Assembly (NCBI GenBank): GCA_052034585.1
Contig: JBPOIJ010000038.1
Coordinates: 1-64,000 of the forward strand
Direction: 5' to 3'
Source: Xiheimicrobium sp052034585
GTDB lineage: Bacteria; Myxococcota; Myxococcia; Myxococcales; Myxococcaceae
Length of the DNA stretch: 64,000 nucleotides
Below, piece after piece: positions 41,389 through 50,291 of this stretch (its first letter is position 1; every line of letters starts with the position of its first letter). Both the position numbers and the translations under genes were made by a program. The notes under the pieces were generated by a model that saw only the letters and a program-made list of their open reading frames with translations, was not told the DNA's origin and did no database searches.

Positions 41389-42986
41389 TGGTGTTGGAAC
41401 TCCGGAGAGCCGAGGAGCAGCCCGGCGACTTTGGCGACGTCGAGAGGCGGCGCTTCGTCGGTCGGTTCTCGCTGGCCGAGCGCGCGCTCCAAGGTCTCGA
41501 CGGTCTTCGCCGAAGCAGGGCGTCCGAGGATTCGACGGGCGATCTCCTGAATCGTCGCCGCCTGAAGCGGCCGCATCGTCACCCCAGGGATTCGCCCGCC
41601 AGCGAGCTTCAGCCCGAAGTCGATCCGCGAGACGAGCCCGCCGGCCGAGATCCACCCTGCCGCATCGTCGCGATAGCCCGTCGGAGGTCCACAGCGGTAC
41701 AGCGGCTGCCCCATCTTCTCGAGCGCCGCCGCCAACGGCCGCTGGGCTTCATCGAGGGACCCGACTGCGCGAACGGCAGCGATGACGAACTCGAAGGGCG
41801 TCCGCGTCTTCGTGTCCACCACGGCGCGATCCCAGAACTCTGGAGCTTCGATGATGGCGCGCATCGTCTCGCGGAGATCGCCGTCACTCTTCAAGAACAC
41901 GTCCGCGATCCGCTCGACCAACTCACTAGGCGGCGAGTCACTCACGAACCGTTGGCAGAGCTTGCGAGCCAGGTGCCTCGCAGTCGCGGGATGACGCGCG
42001 AGAAAGTCGAGGAGCCGTTCGCCCTGCGCCTGACCTCCGCCCGCTGCGAGCTCGACCCCGAACACCCGATGCGCGGCGTCGTCGTGCGCGAGCGGACGAA
42101 AGACGAAGGCGCCGAAGCGCTCCTGGCGTGGGCGTGTCTCGAAGCTCCAGCCGGTGAGCACCTTCGCTGCTTCTCGAACGTCGTCCTGGGTGTAGCCGGC
42201 CTCGACGCCGACGGTGTGCAGCTCGAGCAGCTCGCGCGCGTAGTTCTCGTTGAGGCCCAACACGCGGGGCTCGTCATCGTCGGCCGCTTTCCCGCGGCCC
42301 CGAGGGAGCACGAAGCCCTCTCGAACCGAGCTCCAGTTGTCGAGGTACCAGAGCATCGCCGGGTGTTTCGCAGTGGCGCCCAGGAGGTCGCGGAATCGCC
42401 CGAAGACGAAAGGCCGAATCGCTTCGCGCTCGTAGGCCGCGATCATCCACCGGTCGCGGTTCTTCTCCGCCGAGACGTTGAAGTGGTTGAACCAGAAGTC
42501 GACGAGCACCTCTTCCAGCTGCCGGCTCGAGTTCGCGGCACGCAGCAGCTTCGCCTGGGTGAGCTCGATCAGAATCTGCCGCGGCAGCTCGTCGGCGTTC
42601 TCACGGCGCATTCGTTTCAGCTCGGCTTTGCCTGCTTCACTCTCCGGCTCGACGCCAGCGGCTTGGAGCGCCTTTTCTGGGCGCGGATAGCGCTTGAACG
42701 CCTCGCCCACCGAGAGCGGAAGCGCGGTGAAGCCCGAGAGCCGCGCCTCCATCGCGAGATCGGTGCCGGGACCGAGTTGATCGCTGAGCCACCCGTCGAG
42801 CCCCCGCGCGTCGATGCGATCGAGGTCCGTCGCGGAGGGCCCGAAGGCGAGCCGGTTGAGCGCGTGGACTCGCCGCTCTGATTCGGTGAGGTGGCTTGGT
42901 GGCAGCGTCACGCCCCGCTTCTCGAGGGACGGGGCAGCGCCCGGCGTCGCGCACGCGATCAAGACGAAGAGGAAGCCTGTCCGCAT
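41385..42986 (-). CDS. DUF1800 family lipoprotein
   Basis: 533 residues from ATG 42986 (AAGGA upstream). The lipobox LFVLIAC gives lipid attachment. The DUF1800 domain occupies ~30-525: RRVHALNRLAFGPSATDLDRI, QLEEVLVDFWFNHFNV, HPAMLWYLDN, LNENYARELLELHTVGV, YTQDDVREAAKVLTGWSF, and HLARKLCQRFVSD. This largely helical family is always found with DUF1501 partners, as here by a four-base overlap. Function is unknown; an envelope role is likely from both export signals. A perfect 16-bp palindrome lies 45 bases upstream of its start. Confidence 0.9.
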   Translation of the reverse strand: MRTGFLFVLIACATPGAAPSLEKRGVTLPPSHLTESERRVHALNRLAFGPSATDLDRIDARGLDGWLSDQLGPGTDLAMEARLSGFTALPLSVGEAFKRYPRPEKALQAAGVEPESEAGKAELKRMRRENADELPRQILIELTQAKLLRAANSSRQLEEVLVDFWFNHFNVSAEKNRDRWMIAAYEREAIRPFVFGRFRDLLGATAKHPAMLWYLDNWSSVREGFVLPRGRGKAADDDEPRVLGLNENYARELLELHTVGVEAGYTQDDVREAAKVLTGWSFETRPRQERFGAFVFRPLAHDDAAHRVFGVELAAGGGQAQGERLLDFLARHPATARHLARKLCQRFVSDSPPSELVERIADVFLKSDGDLRETMRAIIEAPEFWDRAVVDTKTRTPFEFVIAAVRAVGSLDEAQRPLAAALEKMGQPLYRCGPPTGYRDDAAGWISAGGLVSRIDFGLKLAGGRIPGVTMRPLQAATIQEIARRILGRPASAKTVETLERALGQREPTDEAPPLDVAKVAGLLLGSPEFQHQ

Positions 42987-43031
42987 CGGTCCTTCCAACA
43001 CCCGGTCTGTCGCGAGGTTGTGTGTCGGTAA

Positions 43032-43047
43032 GACTCTATATAGAGTC
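43032..43047. promoter_or_regulatory. Perfect 16-bp palindrome GACTCTATATAGAGTC in a divergent promoter region
   Basis: The sequence is its own reverse complement and contains TATATA at its centre. It lies in the 73-base gap between the divergent DUF1800 gene (start 42986) and the prolyl-hydroxylase gene (start 43060). The AT-rich core in a very GC-rich genome could serve as a -10 element for both directions and as an operator. A related half (GACCTATAT) occurs directly before the hydroxylase ATG. Confidence 0.65.
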
Positions 43048-43059
43048 ACCAAGACCTAT

Positions 43060-43641
43060 ATGGTTCGACTCCTTCCACATCCTGGTCACGAGCTGTCCTG
43101 GCGAAACCCCTTCGTGCTCACGCTCGAGGGCGTGCTGACCGAGGACGAGTGTCGCTCGCTCATCCACCGAATCGAGACCCTCGGGCCTGAGCCGGCGCCG
43201 ATCTCGACCTTCCGCGGCGAGGTCCGCCGGCCCGACGTGCGGAACAATGATCGGGTGATGCTCGATGACCCAGCGCTCGCCCAGCGCCTCTTCGATCGGA
43301 TCAAAGCGCAGGTCCCCGAGCGGCTCGAAGTCGACTGGCGACTGGTGGGCGCGAACGAGCGCTTGCGCTTCTACCGGTACTCGTCGGGCCAACGCTTTGC
43401 GCCGCACTTCGACGGCAGCTTCCAACGGTCCTCCACCGAGCGCAGCCTCGTCACTTTTCTCGTGTATTTGAACAGTTGCGAGAAGGGCGGAGCGACGCGC
43501 CTGACCGATCTCGACCTCGAGGTCACGCCTGCTCCTGGCCGCGCACTCCTCTTCAACCACTTCCTTCTCCACGAGGGCGCCATCGTCTCCAAGGGCCTCA
43601 AGTACGTGGTCCGAAGCGACCTCATGTACCGGCGTGACTGA
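43060..43641 (+). CDS. Prolyl 4-hydroxylase-like 2-oxoglutarate/Fe(II) oxygenase
   Basis: 193 residues from ATG 43060. It has a jelly-roll 2OG-Fe(II) dioxygenase domain: iron ligands His116 and Asp118 (APHFDGSF) and His171 (LLHEGAIV), with a Lys/Arg-containing strand (KGLKYVVRSDLMY) for 2-oxoglutarate. LRFYRYSSGQRF and TFLVYLN are typical of P4H alpha-subunit-like enzymes. It probably hydroxylates a protein or small-molecule substrate. No Shine-Dalgarno precedes the ATG, and the palindrome ends 12 bases upstream, so the mRNA may be leaderless. It is divergent from the DUF1800/DUF1501 pair. Confidence 0.88.
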   Translation: MVRLLPHPGHELSWRNPFVLTLEGVLTEDECRSLIHRIETLGPEPAPISTFRGEVRRPDVRNNDRVMLDDPALAQRLFDRIKAQVPERLEVDWRLVGANERLRFYRYSSGQRFAPHFDGSFQRSSTERSLVTFLVYLNSCEKGGATRLTDLDLEVTPAPGRALLFNHFLLHEGAIVSKGLKYVVRSDLMYRRD

Positions 43642-43725
43642 AATTTGCCTGTCATATCAACGACTAGACGCGTTGCGTTACGACCCACTGCCGCCCTTGG
43701 CTGCTTGGGTCTAAGGGCCACCGGC

Positions 43726-45723
43726 ATGAGTGACCCCGCGCCTTCCAGTTCGCCTGCTCCGGCCATTCCAGCGTCCGGCGACCGCGCGGAGCCTCCGTCA
43801 CCCGCGCCGGCAGCCGAGGCGCACCAGGGCCACGGGCACGAGAAGAAGCTCCTTCCGCTGGCGATCGGAGCGCTCGGGGTCGTCTACGGCGACATCGGGA
43901 CCAGCCCGCTCTACGCGATGCAGGAGTGCTTCGCGAAGAAGGAGATCGACGGGAAGCTGATCACCGCTCCCCACGCGATGGAGGTCGGCACCGAGTCGAT
44001 CTTCGGCGTGCTGTCCTTGTTCTTCTGGGCGCTCACGATGGTGGTGACGTTCAAGTACCTGCTCTTCATCACCCGTGCGGACAACAAGGGGGAGGGCGGC
44101 ATGTTCGCGCTCCTCGCCCTCGTTCCTGGCCGTGACTCCGGCAAGCGCATCACCATCGCGGTCGTGCTCGCGGGGCTGCTCGGCGCGTCGATGCTGTTCG
44201 GAGAGGGCGTGATCACTCCCGCGATCTCGGTGCTCTCGGCGGTGGAGGGCCTGGGCGTAGCCACCCACACCTTCGAACGCGCGGTCGTGCCCATCACCCT
44301 GGTGATCCTCTTGGCGCTCTTCCTCGTGCAGAAGCGAGGGACGGGCGGCATCGGCCGGGTCTTCGGGCCGATCATGATCGTCTGGTTCGTGACCCTCACC
44401 GTGCTGGGGATCCGCGGCATCCTCCTCAACCCGAAGATCCTCGAAGCGGCGAACCCCGTCTGGGCGATCGAGCTCTTCGCCCACAACCCCTGGCACGGCT
44501 TCGTCATTCTCGGGTCGGTCGTGCTCTGCATCACCGGCGGAGAGGCGCTCTACGCCGACCTCGGCCACTTCGGCGCCAAGCCGATCCGAGTTGCCTGGGT
44601 CGCGATGGTCTTCCCGGCGTTGCTCGTCAACTACTTCGGCCAGGGTGCGTACCTGCTCACCAATGGCTGGGTGGAGAAGCCGTTCTGGGCGCTGGTGCCT
44701 TCGAGCCTCCTCTACCCGATGGTGGTGCTCGCGACGGCTGCGGCGGTGATCGCCTCTCAGGCGCTGATCTCGGGCTCCTTCTCCCTCGCGCGTCAGGCGG
44801 TGCAGCTCGGCTTCCTCCCGCGGGTGACCATCGTGCACACCTCGGAGAAGAACGAGGGCCAGATCTTCGTGCCCGAAGTGAACCAGGCGCTCATGGTCGC
44901 CTGTCTGACGCTCGTGGTGGCCTTCAAGAGCTCGACCGCGTTGGCCGCGGCCTACGGCATCGCCGTGACGGGGACGATGACGATCACCTCCATCGTCTTC
45001 AGCTACGTCGCTCGGCAGAACTGGGGCTGGCCGGTGTGGAAGGTGCTGCCGCTCGCGCTGCTCTTCCTCTCGTTCGACGTGCCCTTCTTCTCCGCGAACC
45101 TCCTCAAGTTCTTCGACGGCGGCTGGTTCCCGGTGGTGCTCGGCCTCACCATGTTCTCGCTGATGACGACCTGGAAGCGCGGCCGCAAGGAGCTGGGCGA
45201 GCGCTTCAACCAGTCGCTCATGCCGATCGGCGCGCTCCTCGAAGATCTCGAGGCCACCAAGCCGTACCGCGTTCGTGGAACGGCGGTCTTCATGTCCGGG
45301 AACCCCGACGGCACCCCGCCGGTCCTCCTGCACCACCTCAAGCACAACCAGGTCCTCCATCGGCAGGTCGTGCTGCTGTCGATCCTCGCGAAGGACGTGC
45401 CCTTCGTCGGCAAGGACGAGCAGATCGAGGTGGGCGATCTCGGCAACGGCTTCTTCCGCGTCGTCTGGCGGACCGGCTTCATGGAGACGCCCAACGTGCC
45501 GGCGATTCTGATTCGGGCGCGCGAGCACGGGTTGGTCGCCGAGCCCTCGACCACCAGCTACTTCCTGGGCCGCGAGACCCTGCTCACCACCGGGCGCTCG
45601 CGGATGATGCGCTGGCGCAAGCTGCTCTTCTCGTTCGTCTCGCGCAACGCCCTGCCGGCGACGAGCTACTTCGGTCTGCCGCCCGGGCGCGTCGTCGAGC
45701 TGGGCATGCAGGTCGATCTCTGA
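43726..45723 (+). CDS. kup: KUP-family potassium transporter
   Basis: 665 residues from ATG 43726. A Pro/Ala/Ser-rich hydrophilic N-terminus of ~45 residues precedes the diagnostic GVVYGDIGTSPLYA, twelve membrane helices (to ~470) and a cytoplasmic C-terminal domain. Other KUP landmarks are ITRADNKGEGGMFALLAL, GASMLFGEGVITPAISVLSAVEG, and GGEALYADLGHFG. It is a proton-coupled K+ symporter of the inner membrane. Transcribed alone, with its 3' end 7 bases from a convergent outer-membrane protein gene. Confidence 0.95.
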   Translation: MSDPAPSSSPAPAIPASGDRAEPPSPAPAAEAHQGHGHEKKLLPLAIGALGVVYGDIGTSPLYAMQECFAKKEIDGKLITAPHAMEVGTESIFGVLSLFFWALTMVVTFKYLLFITRADNKGEGGMFALLALVPGRDSGKRITIAVVLAGLLGASMLFGEGVITPAISVLSAVEGLGVATHTFERAVVPITLVILLALFLVQKRGTGGIGRVFGPIMIVWFVTLTVLGIRGILLNPKILEAANPVWAIELFAHNPWHGFVILGSVVLCITGGEALYADLGHFGAKPIRVAWVAMVFPALLVNYFGQGAYLLTNGWVEKPFWALVPSSLLYPMVVLATAAAVIASQALISGSFSLARQAVQLGFLPRVTIVHTSEKNEGQIFVPEVNQALMVACLTLVVAFKSSTALAAAYGIAVTGTMTITSIVFSYVARQNWGWPVWKVLPLALLFLSFDVPFFSANLLKFFDGGWFPVVLGLTMFSLMTTWKRGRKELGERFNQSLMPIGALLEDLEATKPYRVRGTAVFMSGNPDGTPPVLLHHLKHNQVLHRQVVLLSILAKDVPFVGKDEQIEVGDLGNGFFRVVWRTGFMETPNVPAILIRAREHGLVAEPSTTSYFLGRETLLTTGRSRMMRWRKLLFSFVSRNALPATSYFGLPPGRVVELGMQVDL

Positions 45724-45729
45724 CGCGCG

Positions 45730-47010
45730 TCACAGCGCGAGCCCGAGCGAGAAGGTGAGCCGATCTTCGGTGCGCCGGAGATCGGGCTCCCACCCCTCGA
45801 CCTTCGAGCCCGGCGGCCCCTGATTTCCCCCCGGAGGCGTCACGCCGCCTGGCCCCGTGAACGTCGGAACCGAGGCCGCGCGGTGGTTGAACTCGACGAG
45901 GATCTTGAGCTGCGGCGCCGGCGACATGTCAGCCGTGATCTGGAGATCCCACGCCTGAAACCGATCGCCCGGGTTCGCGCTGAAGGCCGCGGCGCCGCTC
46001 TGGGCCGTCGCGCCGTTGATCGGCGGCAGGAGCACCAGGTAGCGGCCCGGGTTCGTGATCGCGCCGCCTCCGATCGTGAGCCCGACCCGGTTCTTCCAGA
46101 ACCAGAGCCGGTGGTACGCCATGAAGCCGAGGAAGTACTGATCGCTGCAGGCCACCCCGCCGCCGAGCTCGCAGCCGAGATCGATGGTGAGTGAGGCCGC
46201 CGCTCGACTGACGAACTGGCCCGGCGCGTCGAGGTACTTCACCATCACGCTGTCGTCGGTGTGCACCCGTTTGCGCTCGGGGACTCCCGGCGTGTCGGTG
46301 CCGAAGTACTGATTGCCCACGAACGCGAACCAACCCGTCGGGCGCCAGGCGATCTGCACCCCGATTCCCGGCGCGTCGTTGAACTTGCCGTACGCCTGCC
46401 AGCCGTTGACGACCCACGGCTCGATCTTCAGGTGCGCCGAGGTGAAGAGCTGCGCTCGCACGCCATTGAAGAACCAGGGCGTATTCGAGGAGACGTAGGA
46501 GGGTTGATACGTCCAGTTGTCGAAGTTGTAGTAGCTCCAGAGCCCGACGTAGCTCATGAAGATCCCCGCCTGCACGTTGAGTCCGTGGAGCAGGTCGAAG
46601 TGGTAGCCGGCGTAGGCCTCCGACAGGTACCGGTAGGCGTCGTCGAGCCGCCACTGGCCCTTCGCCGGGCTCGCGTCGTTTCGTGGGGTCGTCTGCGAGT
46701 ACAGGCCGAATTGGGTCATCAGTCGCGCGTGCGCCCCACGGTACAAGACGTCGCCGCCGAGCCCGAGCTGGGTGACGTGGAACTCACCGCTGCGGAAGAC
46801 CTCGCTCGAGGCCGAGAGGGTGTGATCGCGCGGGTTCCAGAAGCTGTGGTGGTACACGGTGTCGACGCGCAGCTCGCCGGTGAAGGGCCCCCAGGCGAGC
46901 GGGCGCTCGTTCGATCGCTGGTTGCCGGGCATCCACGAGAAGTCGGCGAAGTCGAACGGCTCCGTTGAGTCGGCCGGAGTTGCGGCGAGCGCGATGAGCA
47001 GGAGGTTCAT
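45730..47010 (-). CDS. Outer-membrane beta-barrel protein, OmpL/BBP2 porin-like
   Basis: 426 residues with a short signal peptide (MNLLLIALAATPADS). The mature chain is rich in Trp/Tyr/Phe amphipathic strands (AYRYLSEAYAGYHF, LNVQAGIFMSYVGLWSYYNFDNW, FLGFMAYHRLWFWKNRVGLTIGG) and ends in LTFSLGLAL, giving a barrel of perhaps 14-18 strands. The block GLNVQAGIFMSYVG, followed by SSNTPWFFNGVR, resembles the BBP2/OmpL-like porin family. Transported solute unknown. It converges on kup and is separated by 132 bases from the divergent gene at 47143. Confidence 0.75.
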   Translation of the reverse strand: MNLLLIALAATPADSTEPFDFADFSWMPGNQRSNERPLAWGPFTGELRVDTVYHHSFWNPRDHTLSASSEVFRSGEFHVTQLGLGGDVLYRGAHARLMTQFGLYSQTTPRNDASPAKGQWRLDDAYRYLSEAYAGYHFDLLHGLNVQAGIFMSYVGLWSYYNFDNWTYQPSYVSSNTPWFFNGVRAQLFTSAHLKIEPWVVNGWQAYGKFNDAPGIGVQIAWRPTGWFAFVGNQYFGTDTPGVPERKRVHTDDSVMVKYLDAPGQFVSRAAASLTIDLGCELGGGVACSDQYFLGFMAYHRLWFWKNRVGLTIGGGAITNPGRYLVLLPPINGATAQSGAAAFSANPGDRFQAWDLQITADMSPAPQLKILVEFNHRAASVPTFTGPGGVTPPGGNQGPPGSKVEGWEPDLRRTEDRLTFSLGLAL

Positions 47011-47142
47011 GCGCGCTCACCATGCGCGGGAGGGGATCAAGTCGGCATCAAGCTGTCGGCCCCACCATCAGGAAGACCTCAAGCTCGCGCCGCGCTTCTG
47101 TTGGGGCGCATTCTCGACGATGCTCCGCGCGCGGAGGCTCGC

Positions 47143-47601
47143 GTGACCAAGAAGCCCACCAAACAGACCGAGAAGGCGAAGAGCCAGGCGCCGAAGCCCG
47201 TCGTCGCGGCTCCGGCTCCGAAGGCCACCGTCGATCCTGCGACGGCGTTGATCGCGGCGACCGCCGATCGGCTTCTCGAGGAAGGTAGCCTCGGGAAACT
47301 CGCCGAGATGCTCGGACTCAACCCCCGCACCTTCGCGGAAGCCATCGTCCAGCTCGCGATGTACCCCGACGCCGATCCACCGAGGCTCACCCCGCTCGGC
47401 AAGGCTCCGCTCACGCCCCCACAGCTGTCGGCGGTGATGCAGAAGGCCGTCGCCGAGCTTCGCGAGTCGGAGGCCTTCCTCGGCCAGCGCAGCAGAGTGC
47501 TCCAAGTCACCCAAAGGAAGTCGGGTGATCCTCGAGTGACCGACGCCAAGCTCGAAGCGGAGTTGGCGAAGAAGCTGCGCTTCGGTTCACGCGGGCTCTA
47601 A
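47143..47601 (+). CDS. Small basic-tailed hypothetical protein
   Basis: 152 residues from GTG 47143, preceded by GGAGG (47133-47137) at five bases, which decides the start. Residues 1-32 are Lys/Pro/Ala-rich (KKPTKQTEKAKSQAPKP), like histone H1-type tails. Residues ~37-90 are helical (ALIAATADRLLEEGSLGKLAEMLGL), and the rest is helical with DPRVTDAKLEAELAKKL. No signal peptide, so it is cytoplasmic and might contact nucleic acid through the basic tail. The family is not recognised. Confidence 0.6.
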   Translation: MTKKPTKQTEKAKSQAPKPVVAAPAPKATVDPATALIAATADRLLEEGSLGKLAEMLGLNPRTFAEAIVQLAMYPDADPPRLTPLGKAPLTPPQLSAVMQKAVAELRESEAFLGQRSRVLQVTQRKSGDPRVTDAKLEAELAKKLRFGSRGL

Positions 47602-47660
47602 AGCAACGTTCGCGACGCCTCCCACCTGAGAGATCAGCAGCTTGAGCGCCGCAGCCGGTC

Positions 47661-48296
47661 TTGAAACTTTCTCTGCGCTTGGCTCATCTTCCCCACGTCG
47701 TGCTGCGCCTGCTGAGAACGGTCGAGCCCATCACTGCCGAGACGCCCGACGAGGCGTTGGTCGGTCGCGCCCAGCGAGGTGAGGCCGAGGCCTTTCGCGC
47801 GTTGTTCGAACGACACGTGCTCCCGGTTCGCCGGTTCCTCCGCGATCTGATTCGTGACGCCGACCGTGCCGATGAGGCAACCCAAGAGGTCTTCACCCGC
47901 GCCCACGTGCAGCTCCCCAAGTTGCCCCAGCGAGATCGGTTCCGGCCGTGGGTCTTCGGCATCGCGCGCAACGTCGCCTTCGAGGTGAAGCGCGTTCGCC
48001 AGCACGAGGTGCTCGAGGGCGACGACGAAGACGACGTGCCGGCGGCCGTGCTCCCCGCGCCCGATCCCGAGCGAACGCTGCTCGATCGCGAGCTGCAGGG
48101 CCACCTCACCCGCGCCCTCGATGGACTGTCGGAGCCACGCCGGGCGGCGCTCCTGCTTCGGCTCGACCACGGCCTCGCCTACGACGAGATCGCCGCGGCG
48201 ATGGGCTGGACCCTGCCGATGGTCAAGAACGAGATCCACCGAGCACGCCTCGCCTTGCGGGCGTCTCTGCTCCCACACCTGGGAGGGCCGCGATGA
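47661..48296 (+). CDS. ECF-type RNA polymerase sigma factor
   Basis: About 200-211 residues; TTG 47661 is the longest start and GTG 47700 is possible. The sigma-2 region reads LVGRAQRGEAEAFRALFERHV then RRFLRDLIRDADRADEATQEVFTRAH. A DDE-rich linker follows (EGDDEDDVPAAV). The sigma-4 region reads LTRALDGLSEPRRAALLLRLDHGLAYDEIAAAMGWTLPMVKNEIHRARLALR. It directs polymerase to stress- or envelope-type promoters. It overlaps by four bases (ATGA) the gene for a membrane protein with a zinc-finger-like N-terminus, evidently its anti-sigma factor. Confidence 0.92.
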   Translation: MKLSLRLAHLPHVVLRLLRTVEPITAETPDEALVGRAQRGEAEAFRALFERHVLPVRRFLRDLIRDADRADEATQEVFTRAHVQLPKLPQRDRFRPWVFGIARNVAFEVKRVRQHEVLEGDDEDDVPAAVLPAPDPERTLLDRELQGHLTRALDGLSEPRRAALLLRLDHGLAYDEIAAAMGWTLPMVKNEIHRARLALRASLLPHLGGPR

Positions 48297-48745
48297 GTCG
48301 ATGCAACAAGACCCACCTCTTGGAAGGCGCCGTTCGAGGAGAGCAGCCGCTCGAGCCCCTCGTCGAACACGCTCAGGACTGCCCGCGCTGCCGGCACGAG
48401 CTGCAGTGGCTCGAGACCGAGCGAAAGTTGTTCCGTGAGCGCGCCGCTCGCGAAGAAGTCGAGCAGTTGTGGGCAGGCATGGCCAAGCGCGGCGTGGTGG
48501 CCCCTCGCCGCTCCGCTCGCCGAGCGCTGCTCGCCCTCGCTGCGGGACTCCTCATGGTCGTCGGTGCCAGCCGCATGGCGGGGCACCTCCCCTCGTCGAG
48601 CGCCGACCGTGACGCGTCGGTGAGCGATCGCTTCGAGGCGTTGATGACCGAGAACGCGTTCTCTCCCGAGCGCGCCGAGCTCTGCTCACGCGCCGACGGG
48701 ACCATCGGCTTCCACTGCGGCGGCTACGTGCTCGCGAGCCGCTGA
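48293..48745 (+). CDS. Membrane-bound anti-sigma factor with zinc-binding motif
   Basis: 150 residues. The N-terminal cytoplasmic part contains HAQDCPRC, the Hx3CxxC motif of ZAS-type anti-sigma domains, in a short helical context. A single membrane helix lies at ~82-100 (RALLALAAGLLMVVGASRM). The ~50-residue periplasmic tail carries two cysteines (LCSRADGTIGFHCGG) that could form a redox-sensitive disulfide. It is translationally coupled to the ECF sigma gene (ATGA overlap) and would hold that sigma factor inactive until an envelope signal releases it. Confidence 0.85.
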   Translation: MSRCNKTHLLEGAVRGEQPLEPLVEHAQDCPRCRHELQWLETERKLFRERAAREEVEQLWAGMAKRGVVAPRRSARRALLALAAGLLMVVGASRMAGHLPSSSADRDASVSDRFEALMTENAFSPERAELCSRADGTIGFHCGGYVLASR

Positions 48746-48765
48746 AGCAGCGGCGAACCGTCTGC

Positions 48766-49380
48766 TCACTCGGCCTTGGAGTCGCTCTCGCCGCGCTTGA
48801 GGAGCGTGCCGATCAGCCCGTCCATCCACATGTGGCTGATGCCGAAGTTCTTGTCCGGGTCGGCGAAGTGGTGCGCCATGTGATGCGCGCGCAGCCGCTT
48901 GCCCCACTCGGAGGTGAAGGTCCGGTAGTGCGTCGACCAGTGCATGAAGTCGTACCAGAGGTAGCCGACGACGATGCCCGTCCAGAAGGGAATCGTGAGA
49001 TCGGGCCGGCCCACGAGCCACAACAGGCCGCCGATGATCGACGCGAGCGAGATGCTCACCGGCAGCGGCATCACCAGCCGCGCTGGATCGTCAGGGTACT
49101 TGTGGTGGAAGCCGTGGCCCGTCCACCCGGGGAAGGTGTGGAAGAGGTGCTTGTGCACGAAGTACTCCATGAACTGCCAGGTGAGGAAGCCGAGCGGAAT
49201 CGCCGCGGCCGTCACCTGCCACGTCGTCGTGCCGCTCACGAGCGCGGTGCCGAGGATGTAGCTCGCCACCGGGATCCAGAAGAGGAACGGCATCGACGGG
49301 TGCACCTTCGAGAAGAACTCGAAGAAGTCGCTCTGGTACATCCGACCTCGCTGGTGCCTCACGTACTCGCGCATGTTCAT
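48766..49380 (-). CDS. Fatty acid hydroxylase/sterol desaturase family protein
   Basis: A 204-residue membrane di-iron enzyme. The histidine-box pattern is complete: HKHLFH, HGFHHKYP, HWSTH and HHMAHHF, arranged around four hydrophobic helices (~28-50, 56-75, 105-125 and 130-150). The layout resembles fatty acid 2-hydroxylases, which act on ceramide or other lipid acyl chains; 2-hydroxy and sphingolipid-like lipids occur in myxobacteria. The exact lipid substrate is inference. Transcribed separately; converges with the ECF/anti-sigma operon. Confidence 0.88.
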   Translation of the reverse strand: MNMREYVRHQRGRMYQSDFFEFFSKVHPSMPFLFWIPVASYILGTALVSGTTTWQVTAAAIPLGFLTWQFMEYFVHKHLFHTFPGWTGHGFHHKYPDDPARLVMPLPVSISLASIIGGLLWLVGRPDLTIPFWTGIVVGYLWYDFMHWSTHYRTFTSEWGKRLRAHHMAHHFADPDKNFGISHMWMDGLIGTLLKRGESDSKAE

Positions 49381-49447
49381 GGCGGCGCGCTTTAGCCGAG
49401 CCCTCGCGAGCGTGGCAACCCCAATGGTTTCACGGAGTTGATTGGGC

Positions 49448-50179
49448 TCAACCCTCGAGCGCCAGCCGCTTCACCAGGAATTCGGCGAGCGCTCGGAGCA
49501 CGCTCTCGGGAATCTCGTGGCCACCGTCGAAAGGGTGAAAGTCGACCGCGAGGCCCGCCTGCGCGAGCAGCTCGTTGAGCCAGGTCGCTGCGGCGAAGGG
49601 GAGGACCTGATCGCGCCGCCCATGTGACTGGAAGACGGGCAGCCCAGCGCGAGCCTTCGCCTTGGGTGCCCACACGTCTTCGGTGAGCAACGTGCCCGAG
49701 AGGACGACGAGCGCGGCAGGCGGCTCTTCGAGGCGCAGACAGACGTCGGTCGCGATCATCGCGCCTTGGGAGAAACCTCCGAGCACCAGCTGGTCGAACG
49801 GCAGGCCCGACGCGTTCATCGCCTCGCTCACCATGGCGGAGAGCGCTTTCCGTGCGGCGCCCATGCCGGGCGGCTCGTTCTTTCGAAACGCGCGCAGCGC
49901 CTCGGGGCTCGCGGTGCGGAGCGCTTCGATCGCCTCGAAGTCGATCATCCACCAGGCCCGGCTCTCGCCGAAGCCGAGGTCTCCAAGCGACAGCGGCGCC
50001 GCCGGAAAGTGAAACCGAACCGGCGCGAGCCTCGGGTCGAGCTGCGCGAGCGCCTCGGCGAGGCCGACCAGATCGGTCCCCGGAGCTCCGAAGCCATGAC
50101 AGAGCACCACCACACCGGTTGGCGCGCCGCGCGCGAGTTGCACGGTCACGACGTCGAGGCCTCCGAGGGTCGAACGCAT
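49448..50179 (-). CDS. Alpha/beta-hydrolase, phospholipase/carboxylesterase type
   Basis: 243 residues from ATG 50179. It has an alpha/beta-hydrolase fold with oxyanion HGFGAPG, the nucleophile elbow GGFSQGAM (Ser in GFSQG), an acid in SHGRRDQVLP and His in GGHEIP, matching the PF02230 phospholipase/carboxylesterase family. FHFPAAP and AWWMID are also typical. There is no signal peptide, so it is cytoplasmic. It probably hydrolyses acyl esters or thioesters. It is divergent from the FHA gene with a 112-base gap and converges with nothing. Confidence 0.87.
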   Translation of the reverse strand: MRSTLGGLDVVTVQLARGAPTGVVVLCHGFGAPGTDLVGLAEALAQLDPRLAPVRFHFPAAPLSLGDLGFGESRAWWMIDFEAIEALRTASPEALRAFRKNEPPGMGAARKALSAMVSEAMNASGLPFDQLVLGGFSQGAMIATDVCLRLEEPPAALVVLSGTLLTEDVWAPKAKARAGLPVFQSHGRRDQVLPFAAATWLNELLAQAGLAVDFHPFDGGHEIPESVLRALAEFLVKRLALEG

Positions 50180-50291
50180 GGAGGCTGCAAGCCATGAACT
50201 CGCCCGGCGGACAAGCGCGACGGCACCGGACGGTGAGTGGTCAGTGCAACGTGGCCTTGACCTCTCGTTCCTGGGCGTATTCGCTTCGCAC

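Noticed and set aside
43642..43725. A TTG-TAGAC type promoter before kup
   Set aside because: Possible boxes exist, but the spacing (about 14 bases) is too short to support the call.
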